In this document: piece after piece, positions 7,589 through 16,711 of the stretch | Layout: each line of letters opens with the position of its first letter | Position numbering within the stretch: position 1 is the first letter of the stretch | Assembly: GCA_023425645.1 (NCBI GenBank) | Contig: JAFACG010000045.1 | Coordinates: 62,001 to 126,000, forward strand | Length of the DNA: 64,000 bases | Direction of reading: 5' to 3' | DNA from: Pseudomonadota bacterium | Lineage (GTDB): Bacteria > Pseudomonadota > Gammaproteobacteria > Burkholderiales > Burkholderiaceae_B | Position numbers and translations under genes: made by a program | The notes under the pieces: generated by a model | Database searches by the model: none | What the model was told of the DNA's origin: nothing | Seen by the model: the letters and a program-made list of their open reading frames with translations, nothing else

Positions 7589-9562
7589 TCAGTGCCCCGC
7601 AGGCCCGATGAATGACTTGGTGCTATACAGCGAATGATCCAGGCGTTGGATCGCTGGCAGTCCCGTGCTGTCAGGGGCCAGGGTATCGATGTAATTTTGA
7701 AGCACATCCGCGTCCTGCACCCCTACGTCGAAGCGACGTTCGGCGGGCACATTGGCCAGCGTTGCATAACCATCGCCCCCCGTGGCGTTGAAGCTCAACA
7801 CGAACAAGTCATACATGCGGGCCTCGTCCAGCGGCAGCCAGGTTTTCGAATTGCGATCGAGCACTTCAACGTTGCTGGCGCGCGAGCCCTTGGCTTGCCG
7901 GGCATCGACGTCCCAACGCAGACCGCCAGCATAGGGATAAGGCCCCGTGCTGCCGTTCGGCCCGAATACCGCTTCCAGGCCATCTTCGATCATGGCTTTG
8001 GCTTCGGCCCCGCTGATGCGGAGTTTCCAGAGCTTATTGTCGAAAGGAAGCACTTCGATGACCTTGGCCGCGGTGACGCGGCCTTCCAGCTGCACGCGCA
8101 CTCCCCCGCCGCTCTGCAGGCTGAAGTCGGCGCCGCCGTATTGCTGGCCGGCGACGTCCAGGTAGGCCTGGGCGACGAGTTGCTGGATGTCGCCGCCGCG
8201 AACGCTGACGCTGCCTTCGGCGTTGCATATGGGTCCTGAGCGGCCATAGTCGACGGAGCCAGGACCGCCGGGGACGCGGCGCGTGCACAGCACGATGGGC
8301 GCATTGGCCACTTCGGTCTCTTTGTAGATCTCCACGCTTTCCTGATAAGGCTTCAGGATGCCGGCGGCTGCGGCGTCAGGGGCGGTGATACGCAGGAAAC
8401 CGCTGGCGGCCACATCGGCCTGGATGGCGGCCAGGTCGGCGCCTTGAACGGCGGCGCCATCAATTTGGAAGTCGTCGCCAATCAGGACGTGCGGCGTGCC
8501 TCCGCAGGCCGTGACCCGGCCTTTCTCATCGAAGCTGACTTTGAGCTCTCCCACCACTTGCGAGTATTCCCAGGCCTGGGCGATACATACGGTTTCGCCG
8601 TCCCGGTTCTTGAGCGCTTCGCCGTAGGCGCCGCCCGGCGTGCCAATGCCATATTGGGTCAAGGCGTCGGGACCCAGCAAGGTGTGGGAGTCGCCGCCGA
8701 TCAGCACGTCCACGCCGGAAAGCTGGGCCAGCACCTGTTTTTCGTAGTCGTAGCCCAGGTGGCTCAGCAGCACGATCTTGTTGACGCCTTGGTCGCGCAG
8801 CTTGTCGATGGCTTGCTGGGCGGCCACGACTTCATCTTCGAAGGTGGTGTCAGGATCAGGGCTGGATGAAGCCTTGGTCTTGCCGCCGATGGTCAGGCCC
8901 ACGATGCCGATCTGCTGGCCGTCGCGCTCGATGATGGTGTAGGGCTTGACCATGCCGTCGGCGCGGCGGGGGTTCAAGGCCGAGTTCTCGCCGAAGCGGA
9001 CGTTGGCGCTAAGCACAGGCGTCTGGCATTGCTGGGAGTTCAGCAGTTCCAGCCATTGGCGAAGTTCCGTGTCGCCTTTGTCGAATTCGTGGTTGCCCAG
9101 CGTGAAGGCGTCAAAGCAGACGGTGTTCATCATAGCCGCATCCGGCTCGCCGATTTCCCCTGCCCGGCTGAAATACAAGGTGCCGGTCAGGGCGTCGCCC
9201 GCATGCAGCTTGAGCACATTCCCGGACTTCGCAGCCAGTTCAGCAAACGCGGCGGTGACTCGTGGAAAGCCCCCTGCATCCACCGATACGTTCACGCGCT
9301 CGTTGGAGGCGTTCAGCAGTTTCAGCGTCTTGCGTTGGCTATCCAGGTTGGAGTGGTGGTCGTTGATGTGCAGGATGGTCAGTTCAAGCGGTCTGGCTTC
9401 AGGCTGACCGGGCTCGGCGAGCGTGACGCCGCTGCCGCCGGTGCCGCTGTCGCCACAAGCGCTTAAGGCGCCGGCAACGAGCATGGCGAGCGCTTTAGCG
9501 CGGAGACCGCCCGACGTCCAGGGGTTGCCTGCCAAAAGAGGTGACTTCCGAGATTCTTGCAT
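7589..9562 (-). CDS. 5'-nucleotidase / NAD nucleotidase, UshA/NadN family lipoprotein
   Basis: About 657 residues. A lipoprotein-type signal ends in LVAGALSACG, so the enzyme is probably anchored on the periplasmic side. The metallophosphatase domain follows, with ILHINDHHSNLD, GNHEFD, LLSHLGYDYE and GGDSHT metal-binding motifs. The C-terminal nucleotidase domain has SGGGVR, LPFDNKLW and FNATGGDGY. The family removes phosphate from external nucleotides; NadN members also split NAD into nicotinamide riboside for uptake. The ATG at 9562 has GGA upstream and is preferred over ATG 9574 and 9598. The neighbouring copper ATPase is on the same strand but 140 bp away, and no functional link is evident. 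Confidence 0.87.
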   Translation of the reverse strand: MQESRKSPLLAGNPWTSGGLRAKALAMLVAGALSACGDSGTGGSGVTLAEPGQPEARPLELTILHINDHHSNLDSQRKTLKLLNASNERVNVSVDAGGFPRVTAAFAELAAKSGNVLKLHAGDALTGTLYFSRAGEIGEPDAAMMNTVCFDAFTLGNHEFDKGDTELRQWLELLNSQQCQTPVLSANVRFGENSALNPRRADGMVKPYTIIERDGQQIGIVGLTIGGKTKASSSPDPDTTFEDEVVAAQQAIDKLRDQGVNKIVLLSHLGYDYEKQVLAQLSGVDVLIGGDSHTLLGPDALTQYGIGTPGGAYGEALKNRDGETVCIAQAWEYSQVVGELKVSFDEKGRVTACGGTPHVLIGDDFQIDGAAVQGADLAAIQADVAASGFLRITAPDAAAAGILKPYQESVEIYKETEVANAPIVLCTRRVPGGPGSVDYGRSGPICNAEGSVSVRGGDIQQLVAQAYLDVAGQQYGGADFSLQSGGGVRVQLEGRVTAAKVIEVLPFDNKLWKLRISGAEAKAMIEDGLEAVFGPNGSTGPYPYAGGLRWDVDARQAKGSRASNVEVLDRNSKTWLPLDEARMYDLFVLSFNATGGDGYATLANVPAERRFDVGVQDADVLQNYIDTLAPDSTGLPAIQRLDHSLYSTKSFIGPAGH

Positions 9563-9703
9563 GCTTGTTTCCATCAAAAGAGGCCAAGCGCACATCATCG
9601 TGCAGCTTTATGACGGTCTTATTAAGTTGGAAGTCAGGCACGGAAATACATTGGACAACGAGAAAGAACGCCTGCCCGCCCATGGCGAACAGGCTTTTCG
9701 TGC

Positions 9704-12166
9704 TTACTGCAGCGACGCGCGTCGCAAACGCAAGGCGTTGGTGACCACGAACACGCTGGACAAGGCCATGGCGCCGGCCGCGAATACCGGCGAGAGCAAG
9801 GGACCGCCAAAGGGGTACAGGGCGCCGGCCGCCACCGGAATCAGGGCCACGTTGTAGGCGAAGGCCCAGAACAGGTTCTGCCGGATGTTGCGCAAGGTGG
9901 CGTGCGAGAGCGAAATCGCCGTGACCACGCCGCGCATGTCGCCGGACATCAGCACCACGTCCGCCGCTTCGATGGCGATGTCCGTACCCGTCCCGATGGC
10001 GATGCCCACGTCGGCCACCGCCAGGGCGGGCGCGTCGTTGATGCCGTCGCCGACATAGGCCAGGTGCTGGTGCGCCTGGCGCAGCGATTCCACAGCCTTG
10101 ACCTTGCCTTCGGGCATCACTTCGGCCACGACCTCATCGATGTTCAAGCGGCGCGCGATGGCCTGCGCGGTATGGCGGTTGTCGCCGGTGATCATCACCA
10201 CCTTGATGCCGCGGGCATGCAGTTCCTCGATGGCCTGGGGCGTGGTGTCCTTGATGGGGTCGGCCACCGCCAGCAAGGCGACCACCTTGTTCCCGCGAGC
10301 CGCATACATGGGCGTCTTGCCTTCCTGGGCCAGCGATTCGGCTGGCTGCGCGAAGGAGGACAGGTCCGCCCCCAGCTGGGTCATCAGGCGGTCGGCGCCG
10401 ACGTGCCATTGCTCGCCGCCGATGCGGGCGGCCACGCCCAGTCCGGTCAAGGATTCGAACTGCTCGGCCTGCGGCAGTTCCAGTCCCTTGCCGCGGGCGG
10501 CCGTGACGATGGCTTGCGCAATGGGGTGTTCGGAGTGGTTCTCCAGCGACGCGATCGCAGCCAGTACGGCGGATTCATCCTCTTCCTGGGCGCCGATGAA
10601 ATCGGTCAGTTCGGGCGAGCCCTTGGTCAGGGTGCCGGTCTTGTCCACCGCCACGACCTTGACGTCGCGCAGCGCCTGCAAAGAGTCGCCCTTGCGGAAC
10701 AGCACGCCGGCTTGCGCCGCCCGGCCGGTGCCCACCATGATGGACGTCGGCGTGGCCAGGCCCATGGCGCAGGGGCAGGCGATGATCAGCACGGCCACGG
10801 CGTTGACCAGTGCGAAGCTGAGCGCGGGCGAAGGGCCGAAGATCAGCCAGACGATGGCGGTCAGCACCGCCAGCCCCATGACGGCGGGCACGAACCAGAG
10901 CGTGATCTTGTCCACGATGGCCTGGATGGGCAGCTTGGAGCCCTGCGCCTGCTCGACCATGGAGACGATGTGGGCCAGCACCGTGTCCTGTCCCACAGCC
11001 GTGGCGTCGAATTCCAGGGAGCCTTTCTGGTTGACGGTGCCGCCGATCAGGGAGTCGCCCGCCGCCTTGGACACCGGCACGGATTCGCCGGTCACCATGG
11101 ACTCATCGACGTAGCTCTGCCCGGACACGACCTGGCCGTCCACGGGGATGCGCTCGCCCGGGCGCACCACGACGCGCTCGCCGGTCTGCAGCTCCTCCAG
11201 CGGCACTTCCACTTCCTGGCCGTTGCGGCGTACGCGGGCCGTCGGCGGCTGCAGGCTGAGCAGGCGCTGGATGGCTTCAGAAGTGCGGCCCTTGGCGCGT
11301 GCTTCCATCAGCCGGCCAAGCAGGATCAGCGCCACGATGACGGCGGCCGCCTCATAGTAGACGTGCTGCGAGGCTTGCGGCAGCCACTGCGGGAAAAACG
11401 TCGTGACGATGGAGAACAGATAGGCGGCCAGCGTGCCTACGGCCACCAGCGAATTCATGTCGGGCGCGCCGCGCAGCAGCACCGGAATGCCTTTGGTGTA
11501 GAACTCGCGTCCCGGGAACAGGAGCACCAGACTGGTCAGCACGAACTGCAGCAGCCAGCTGTTCCGGGTGCCTATGGTCTCTCCCACCCAATGGTGGAAA
11601 GCCGGCACCATGTGTCCGCCCATCTCCAGGATGAATACGGGCAAGGCCAGCGCTGCCGCCAGCCAGAAGCGCTTGGGTATGGTGTCGTAGGTCTGCTGGG
11701 CGCGCTCGGCCTGGTCGTTGGCGGCTGCTGCGCTTGCCTGTCTGGCCGGATAGCCCGCCTTGCCCACGGCCTCGATCAGAGCGCCGGCCGCCACGCCTTG
11801 CAGACTCTGCACGTGAGCCTTGCCGGTGGCCAGGTTGACCGTCGCGACCTGCACGCCGGGCACCTTCAGCAGCGCTTTTTCCACGCGGCCCACGCAGGAA
11901 GCGCAAGTCATGTCCTGCACATCCAGAACCACTTCCTGGGAAGGCACGTGGTAGCCGCCTTTTTCCACGGCCTGGATGATTTCCTGCACAGGCGGCGCTC
12001 CGTCGAAATCCACGGTTGCCTTCTGCGTGGCCAGGTTCACCTGGGCCTGCCGCACGCCGGGGACCTTGGCGATGATCTTCTCCACCCGGCTGACGCAGGA
12101 GGCGCACGTCATGCCCTCCACGCCCAGCGTCAGGCGCGAGCCGTTGTCCGAAGTGCTTGTCGTCAT
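9704..12166 (-). CDS. copA: Copper-exporting P1B-type ATPase
   Basis: Exports Cu(I) from the cytoplasm across the inner membrane using ATP. The 820-residue protein has two N-terminal heavy-metal domains (MTCASC at about 19-24 and 86-91), transmembrane helices, the TGES actuator motif (about 359), the ion-site CPC (444-446), the phosphorylation site DKTGTLTKG (from 488) and the hinge [10 protein letters not shown] near 715. CPC and paired CASC domains indicate Cu(I) specificity. ATG 12166 with AGGTGA upstream is preferred over GTG 12175. A CueR-type promoter with a 19-bp spacer lies 34 bp upstream of the ATG, so copper induction through a MerR-family activator encoded elsewhere is likely. Confidence 0.97.
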   Translation of the reverse strand: MTTSTSDNGSRLTLGVEGMTCASCVSRVEKIIAKVPGVRQAQVNLATQKATVDFDGAPPVQEIIQAVEKGGYHVPSQEVVLDVQDMTCASCVGRVEKALLKVPGVQVATVNLATGKAHVQSLQGVAAGALIEAVGKAGYPARQASAAAANDQAERAQQTYDTIPKRFWLAAALALPVFILEMGGHMVPAFHHWVGETIGTRNSWLLQFVLTSLVLLFPGREFYTKGIPVLLRGAPDMNSLVAVGTLAAYLFSIVTTFFPQWLPQASQHVYYEAAAVIVALILLGRLMEARAKGRTSEAIQRLLSLQPPTARVRRNGQEVEVPLEELQTGERVVVRPGERIPVDGQVVSGQSYVDESMVTGESVPVSKAAGDSLIGGTVNQKGSLEFDATAVGQDTVLAHIVSMVEQAQGSKLPIQAIVDKITLWFVPAVMGLAVLTAIVWLIFGPSPALSFALVNAVAVLIIACPCAMGLATPTSIMVGTGRAAQAGVLFRKGDSLQALRDVKVVAVDKTGTLTKGSPELTDFIGAQEEDESAVLAAIASLENHSEHPIAQAIVTAARGKGLELPQAEQFESLTGLGVAARIGGEQWHVGADRLMTQLGADLSSFAQPAESLAQEGKTPMYAARGNKVVALLAVADPIKDTTPQAIEELHARGIKVVMITGDNRHTAQAIARRLNIDEVVAEVMPEGKVKAVESLRQAHQHLAYVGDGINDAPALAVADVGIAIGTGTDIAIEAADVVLMSGDMRGVVTAISLSHATLRNIRQNLFWAFAYNVALIPVAAGALYPFGGPLLSPVFAAGAMALSSVFVVTNALRLRRASLQ

Positions 12167-12199
12167 GAGAATCACCTATGAAATGTCTTGGATGATTCC

Positions 12200-12230
12200 A
12201 CTTTAGAGCTTGACTCGATGGGAAGGTCAA
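12200..12230 (-). promoter_or_regulatory. MerR/CueR-type copA promoter
   Basis: Reading the minus strand, -35 TTGACC and -10 TAAAGT are separated by 19 bp. This overlong spacer is the hallmark of promoters activated by MerR-family proteins such as CueR. Outer half-sites ACCTT and AAGCT are arranged about base 8 of the spacer, the geometry of E. coli copA as I recall it. No cueR gene is in the window. Confidence 0.75.
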
Positions 12231-12280
12231 CACCTATGAGAAAAAGCCGGAGGCCTTCTCTCAGACTGGGTGGACAGCAG

Positions 12281-12308
12281 AAAAACAGCGCCCCTTTCCT
12301 GGGCGCTG
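12281..12308 (-). terminator. Intrinsic terminator after small exported protein 1
   Basis: An 8-bp GC-rich stem (CAGCGCCC / GGGCGCTG, 7-nt loop) followed on the minus strand by five uridines, 28 bp past the stop codon of the gene at 12336. Confidence 0.85.
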
Positions 12309-12335
12309 CGTGTGCCGGACCAGGCAGGTCTGGAT

Positions 12336-12650
12336 TTAGTAGGCCACGAAATGGTCGTGCCTGCCATGCCATTGCCTGGCCTCTGCCGCCACCTGTTCAC
12401 GGCTCAGCGTGCCGCCCTGCGAGATCTGAGGATAATCGTTCATGACGCCGGCCTCGAGCCGGCCTTTGGCGCGAGCGTCGGCCAGCTCCTGCATGACTTG
12501 CTGTCTGCTCTTGCTGGACGCCGTCTGCAGGACGGGGTAGTCCAGATGCTCGCCGACATCCTGCCCTGCGCCGGCGGCGTGGGCGGCGCCCATCAGGGCG
12601 GCGGCGCTCAGAGAAAGACCCAGGATGACGGAACGTGCAATGCTTTTCAT
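12336..12650 (-). CDS. DUF4148-like small exported protein 1
   Basis: A 104-residue protein with a clear signal peptide (MKSIARSVILGLSLSAAALMGAAHAA) and a short mature part ending LSREQVAAEARQWHGRHDHF, which carries the SxLTRxQVxxE-like segment typical of DUF4148 proteins of Burkholderiales. It is probably periplasmic; no activity is known. It is a close paralogue of the gene at 12820 on the same strand, each with its own terminator. Its promoter is of the copper-sensing MerR/CueR type, which suggests induction by copper or a related metal together with copA next door. The His residues near the C-terminus (HGRHDHF) might bind metal; that is speculation. Confidence 0.75.
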   Translation of the reverse strand: MKSIARSVILGLSLSAAALMGAAHAAGAGQDVGEHLDYPVLQTASSKSRQQVMQELADARAKGRLEAGVMNDYPQISQGGTLSREQVAAEARQWHGRHDHFVAY

Positions 12651-12683
12651 GATTCACTCCAACTTCTTTAAGAAAGAAATTGC

Positions 12684-12714
12684 ACTCTAGGGTTTGCTAC
12701 CGTGGCAAGGTCAA
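12684..12714 (-). promoter_or_regulatory. MerR/CueR-type promoter of small exported protein 1
   Basis: On the minus strand, -35 TTGACC and -10 TAGAGT are 19 bp apart. A near-perfect dyad TTGCCAC-G-GTAGCAA (6 of 7 pairs) is centred on base 8 of the spacer, the same geometry as the copA promoter at 12200. The distance to the ATG is 33 bp. Confidence 0.72.
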
Positions 12715-12764
12715 CACGTCAGGCAGGCAAGCGGGAGCGTCCTCTGGAGCAGGATGGGCGGTGC

Positions 12765-12793
12765 AAAAAAACAGCGCCCCGCAAGGGGCGCTG
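12765..12793 (-). terminator. Intrinsic terminator after small exported protein 2
   Basis: A 9-bp GC-rich stem (CAGCGCCCC / GGGGCGCTG) with a GCAA tetraloop, followed on the minus strand by seven uridines, 26 bp after the stop codon of the gene at 12820. Confidence 0.9.
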
Positions 12794-12819
12794 TCGGAAC
12801 CTGCGCAGGACCGTCTGGC

Positions 12820-13128
12820 TTAGAATGCCACGAAGTCGCCGTGAGTGCTGTTCCACTCATTGGCCGAGGCCACGACTTGTTCGCGGGCCAGCTGGGTGCC
12901 TTGCGACAGTTGAGGATAGTCGTTCATGGCGCCGGCGCTGACCAGACCCTTGGCTTGGGCGTCGGCCAGTTCTTGCTGAGTCTGCTGGCTGCTCTGGGAG
13001 GCGCTTGCAGCGATGACGGGGTAGTCCAGCTGTTCGCCTTGCGGTGCGCTGGCGGCGTTGGCGGTACCCATCAGGGCGGCGGCGCTCAGAGAAAGACCCA
13101 GGATGGCGGTGCGTGCGATGCTTTTCAT
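12820..13128 (-). CDS. DUF4148-like small exported protein 2
   Basis: A 102-residue paralogue of the neighbouring gene at 12336. The signal peptide (MKSIARTAILGLSLSAAALMGTANAA) is almost identical, and the mature part shares LDYPV, the QELADAxAKG segment, MNDYPQ and LxREQV. It lacks the His-rich end of its partner (ending NSTHGDFVAF). No 19-bp-spacer promoter is seen upstream, so the two copies may be controlled differently. A LysR regulator is divergent from it, starting 142 bp away, and may control it. Probably periplasmic; function unknown. Confidence 0.75.
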   Translation of the reverse strand: MKSIARTAILGLSLSAAALMGTANAASAPQGEQLDYPVIAASASQSSQQTQQELADAQAKGLVSAGAMNDYPQLSQGTQLAREQVVASANEWNSTHGDFVAF

Positions 13129-13270
13129 AATTCACTCCAACTCTAACTATTCGTTTAAGAAAGATTCGGAGTCAGATCATTTCCGAATCGTTGGATGAAG
13201 TATGAGCTTTTCCGAACCTAGGAAAAACCCTTAATATTGCAAATATATTTCCATTCATGGAACAATTCCA

Positions 13271-14224
13271 ATGAGCAGCAACATCACCGCCGGCCCCCTG
13301 CTGAACGATATCGCCATCTTCGTGGAAGTGGCGCGGGCGCGCCATTTCACCCGCGCCGCCGAGGCGCTGGGCATGCCGGTTTCCACCGTGTCCCGACGCA
13401 TTCGCGAACTGGAAAAGGAAGTGGGCGTGGCCTTGCTCAAGCGCAGCACCCGCAATGTGGATGTCACCGAGGCCGGGCAGATCTACTTCGAGCGCTGTCT
13501 GGCCATCGTGGAGCAGGCGCGGCTGGCGCATGAACAGTTGCTCGACGTGGCCCAGTCTCCCAGGGGACGCTTGCGGGTCTCGATTCCCGCCAGCTTCAGC
13601 ATTGTGTTCATGCCGCCCGTCATCCATGGCTTTCGCCAGAAATACCCGGACATCGAGCTGGACTGCGACCTGAACATCCGCCATATCGATCTGCAGACCG
13701 ACAACTACGACTGCGTGATTCGCGTCGGACCCCAGCCCGACTCCAATACCGTGGCCACCGCCCTGGGGCAGATCCACCTGGGCCTGTATGCGTCGCGCAC
13801 CTATCTGGACCGCCACGGCCGTCCCAAGCATCCCTCGGAGCTGTCCGCGCATACCTGCATCTGCGCCAGCCATGACGAAAGCGACAAGGTGTGGACGCTG
13901 CGCGGTCCGAACCAGGAGCGTTACGATGCCGTGATCAGCGGCCCGGTCACCATCAACAATGCCATCATGATGCGCAAGCTGGCAGTGCGCCACATGGGCA
14001 TCGCGGCCTCCTCCTTGATCGAACGCTACCTGGACACGGATGGCGCCCGCCTGGAACGGGTCTTGCCGGACTGGGAGTTCACGCCTTTTCCCATCATGGC
14101 CCTGCTGCCGTCGCGCATGATTCCCCAGAAAACGCGGGTGTTCGTGGACTATCTGCGCTCGGAGCTGGACCGGCTGATCAACAATCCCGAGCTGGACGGC
14201 GAAACCCAATCGTACCTCCTGTAA
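13271..14224 (+). CDS. LysR-family transcriptional regulator (CrgA-like)
   Basis: A 317-residue LysR regulator. The N-terminal winged helix-turn-helix is at about 10-70 (FVEVARARHFTRAAEALGMP, then STVSRRIRELE). The C-terminal effector-binding domain begins at about 98 and resembles the CrgA-like subgroup (IRVGPQPDSNTV; LGLYASRTYLDRHG). Its ligand cannot be told from sequence. It is divergent from small exported protein 2, the usual position for a LysR target, so that gene is the first candidate. The ATG at 13271 has only a weak GGAA upstream. Confidence 0.9.
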   Translation: MSSNITAGPLLNDIAIFVEVARARHFTRAAEALGMPVSTVSRRIRELEKEVGVALLKRSTRNVDVTEAGQIYFERCLAIVEQARLAHEQLLDVAQSPRGRLRVSIPASFSIVFMPPVIHGFRQKYPDIELDCDLNIRHIDLQTDNYDCVIRVGPQPDSNTVATALGQIHLGLYASRTYLDRHGRPKHPSELSAHTCICASHDESDKVWTLRGPNQERYDAVISGPVTINNAIMMRKLAVRHMGIAASSLIERYLDTDGARLERVLPDWEFTPFPIMALLPSRMIPQKTRVFVDYLRSELDRLINNPELDGETQSYLL

Positions 14225-14324
14225 TAGGACGTATGGCCTTTCACATATCGGGGTCGGAGGCGATCTGTGCTATTGATGGCCGGACAGATCCGAGTGTATT
14301 CACTGCAATGAACAGGAGTTCAAC

Positions 14325-14999
14325 ATGATCCGCATCGGCAGACGCGCACTTTGGGCGCTGGCGCTGGCCCTGGCCTTGGGCGGCGGCAGCGCCTGGTCGC
14401 AGACCGCTTTGCTGGAAGCCGTCGAACAGGGCGACAGCCTCAAGGTGCGGGAGTTGCTGGAGCGGCCGGACGGCCGCAAGGCGGTCAACATACCCGATCA
14501 CCAGGGGCAGAGTCCCCTGCTGCGCGCAACCTGGCTCAACCATGTGGACATTGCGGCGCAACTGATACGCGCCGGCGCCGACGTGAACCAGGCGGATGCC
14601 ATTCATGACACGCCCTATCTGGTGGCGGGCGCTGAAGGCCGGCTGGAGATCCTGCGCATGACGCTGCAGAACGGGGCGGATGTGCGCAGCGTCAACCGCT
14701 ATCGCGGCACCGCGCTGATCCCGGCGGCCGAGCACGGCCATGTGGAGGTGGTGCGCGAACTGCTCAAGGCCGGGGTGGACCCCAATCACGTCAATCGCCT
14801 GGGCTGGACAGCCCTGCACGAGGCCATCGTCCTGTCCGACGGCGGGCCCGACCACCAGCAGGTGGTGCGCGACCTGATCAAAGGCGGGGCCGACGTGAAC
14901 CTGCCCGACGGCCAAGGAGTCCGTCCCCTGTCGCTGGCGCGCCAGCGCGAACAGCACGCCACGGCCGCCATCCTGGAGCAGGCCGGCGCAAGATCGTGA
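14325..14999 (+). CDS. Exported ankyrin-repeat protein
   Basis: A 224-residue protein with an N-terminal signal (IRIGRRALWALALALALGGG) and about five ankyrin repeats from residue 30 to the end. Clear repeat hallmarks are GQSPLLRATWLNHVDIA, TALIPAAEHGHVEVVRELL, GWTALHEAI and VRPLSLARQREQHATAA. Such periplasmic ankyrin proteins act through protein-protein contacts; the partner is unknown. AGGAG sits 6 nt upstream of the ATG. It is a single-gene unit between LysR and the MFS gene. Confidence 0.88.
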   Translation: MIRIGRRALWALALALALGGGSAWSQTALLEAVEQGDSLKVRELLERPDGRKAVNIPDHQGQSPLLRATWLNHVDIAAQLIRAGADVNQADAIHDTPYLVAGAEGRLEILRMTLQNGADVRSVNRYRGTALIPAAEHGHVEVVRELLKAGVDPNHVNRLGWTALHEAIVLSDGGPDHQQVVRDLIKGGADVNLPDGQGVRPLSLARQREQHATAAILEQAGARS

Positions 15000-15050
15000 T
15001 CCCCGAAGCGTGTACAGTACCGTTTTAATCAGTCTACTGACCTTTATTTC

Positions 15051-16247
15051 ATGACCTCTTCCGTTTCACCCCGCGCCCAGGGACTCTGGCTGGCGTTCGT
15101 CATTCTCGTCGGCCTGAACCTGCGGCCCTTCCTCACGTCCAGCGGTACCTTGGCGCGGGACGTGGCCGAGGGCCTGGGCATGGCCTTGGGCGACATGGCC
15201 TGGCTGACCTTGCTGCCCATGATGATCATGGGGCTGGGCGCCTTCTGCATGCCCTCGGTGCGCCGCGTGCTGTCCGTGCGCCATGTCGTCATGGTGTCGC
15301 TGATCATACTTTGCCTGGGCTGCGCGCTGCGCTGGATCGTGCCCAATGGCCTGAGCCTGATCTCCACGGCCCTGCTGTGCGGAGCCGGCGTGGCCATGTT
15401 GCAGGCCGTCATGCCCGGCATCATCAAGGAGCAGTTTCCCAACCATATCGCCCAGGTGACGGGCGTGTATTCCGCCACGCTGATGGGCGGCGGCGCCCTG
15501 GGGGCGCAGATCACGCCCCTGGTCAGCGCCTTGTCGGACAGCTGGCGCATCGCGCTGGCCTTCTGGGCTCTGCCCATCAGCGTGGCCTTGTGGATAGCCT
15601 GGAAGGTTGTGCCGCGGGCGGCGCGCGGCGCCGCGGGCGCCCTGCCCTCGCTGGAGCTGCTGCGCCGGCCGCGCACCTGGTCGCTGATGCTGTGCTTTGG
15701 CCTGATCAATGGCGGCTATGCGTCGCTGGTCACCTGGCTGGCCACCTTCTATCAGGACCATGGATGGAGCCTGGCGGCCAGCGGCACGCTGGTGGCCCTG
15801 CTGTCGGTGGCGCAGGCCGTGGCAGCCTTCCTGCTGCCTACCCTGGCCGCCAGGAACAAGGACAGGCGCGCCTGGATCTGGCTGGCGCTGGTGTTTCAAC
15901 TGATTGGCTTTGCGGCTTTTGCCTGGATGCCCGATACGGCGCCCTATTTGTGGGGCGTCATCATCGGCATAGGCTTGGGCGGCTGCTTTTCGCTGGTGCT
16001 GCTGGTGGCGCTGGACCATTTCGGCGATGCCGCCCGCGCCGGCACCTTGAGCGCCCTGATGCAGGGCGGCGGCTTCCCGATTGCCTCGCTGTTTCCCATG
16101 ATCAGCGCCTGGCTGCGCGAATATAGCGGCGGATTCAATGCGGCCTGGATGCTGCATTGCGTCCTGGTTCTGGCCGTGGCCGTGCTGGCCTGGCGCTTCC
16201 AGCCCGCCCATTACGCCCGCATCATGAAGGATGAGCGCAAGGCCTAA
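15051..16247 (+). CDS. MFS transporter, CynX/NimT family
   Basis: A 398-residue inner-membrane transporter with about 12 hydrophobic helices. The N-terminus (LVGLNLRPFLTSSGTLARDV) is the conserved first-helix sequence of the CynX/NimT (cyanate or 2-nitroimidazole transporter) family. True substrates of most members are unknown and no cyanase or related enzyme is beside it, so cyanate transport should not be assumed. No clear ribosome-binding site precedes the ATG at 15051. It converges on the cytochrome c gene, with a strong bidirectional terminator between them. Confidence 0.88.
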   Translation: MTSSVSPRAQGLWLAFVILVGLNLRPFLTSSGTLARDVAEGLGMALGDMAWLTLLPMMIMGLGAFCMPSVRRVLSVRHVVMVSLIILCLGCALRWIVPNGLSLISTALLCGAGVAMLQAVMPGIIKEQFPNHIAQVTGVYSATLMGGGALGAQITPLVSALSDSWRIALAFWALPISVALWIAWKVVPRAARGAAGALPSLELLRRPRTWSLMLCFGLINGGYASLVTWLATFYQDHGWSLAASGTLVALLSVAQAVAAFLLPTLAARNKDRRAWIWLALVFQLIGFAAFAWMPDTAPYLWGVIIGIGLGGCFSLVLLVALDHFGDAARAGTLSALMQGGGFPIASLFPMISAWLREYSGGFNAAWMLHCVLVLAVAVLAWRFQPAHYARIMKDERKA

Positions 16248-16276
16248 GGCGGCAGGCGGCGCTGCGGCTTGCCTTC

Positions 16277-16314
16277 AAACGAAAACGGACACCTCCTGGT
16301 GTCCGTTTTCGTTT
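16277..16314. terminator. Bidirectional terminator between MFS and cytochrome c genes
   Basis: A perfect 17-bp inverted repeat (arms from AAACGAAAACGGACACC) with loop TCCT. AT-rich outer arms give uridine-rich ends on both strands. It lies between convergent stop codons. Confidence 0.88.
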
Positions 16315-16328
16315 GTCCGGTATTGCTC

Positions 16329-16664
16329 TTACTGCGCGGCGCCGGCCATGATCCATTCCACGACTTTCTTGATGTCGTCGTCGGAAATGCCGGGGTTTGG
16401 CGGCATGGGCATGGGACCGTACACGTCCTTGCTGCCCTGGCGGATGTGCTGGGCCAGCAGTTCGGCATTGGCGGGGTCGCCTTTGCGCTTTTCGGCGACT
16501 TCCTGGTAGGCTGGGCCCACGACCTTCTTGTCCACGGCGTGACACGCCAGACAGGCGTTCTTGGTCAGGATGTCCTTGACGGACTCGAAGGTGGGCTCGG
16601 CAGCCTGCGCGCCGAAACCGATGGTCATCAGCGATGCACAGACCAGCAGGTGTTTCAATTTCAT
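16329..16664 (-). CDS. Small periplasmic class I c-type cytochrome
   Basis: A 111-residue protein with a Sec signal peptide (KLKHLLVCASLMTIGFGAQAA) and one haem-binding site, NACLACH (CXXCH), followed by VVGPAYQEVA. The likely axial Met is in MPMPPNPGISDDDIKKVV. This matches cytochrome c551/c5-type electron carriers. ATG 16664 with GGGAG 7 nt upstream is chosen over a longer frame starting at 16742. It is divergent from uspA; the 251 bp between them hold an FNR box and a nested inverted repeat in its leader, so oxygen-dependent control is possible. The partner oxidase or reductase is not in the window. Confidence 0.9.
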   Translation of the reverse strand: MKLKHLLVCASLMTIGFGAQAAEPTFESVKDILTKNACLACHAVDKKVVGPAYQEVAEKRKGDPANAELLAQHIRQGSKDVYGPMPMPPNPGISDDDIKKVVEWIMAGAAQ

Positions 16665-16711
16665 TGGGCATCTCCCTTGTAAAACAGGCGCAGGAACGGG
16701 CCGGGGCTCGT

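Noticed and set aside
9902..12181. A 759-residue plus-strand open frame
   Set aside because: Exactly antisense to copA; its His/Gly/Gln-rich composition is the usual shadow of a GC-rich gene.
12241..12265. Possible hairpin GAGAA...TTCTC upstream of copA
   Set aside because: Weak and interrupted stem; a better terminator lies at 12281.
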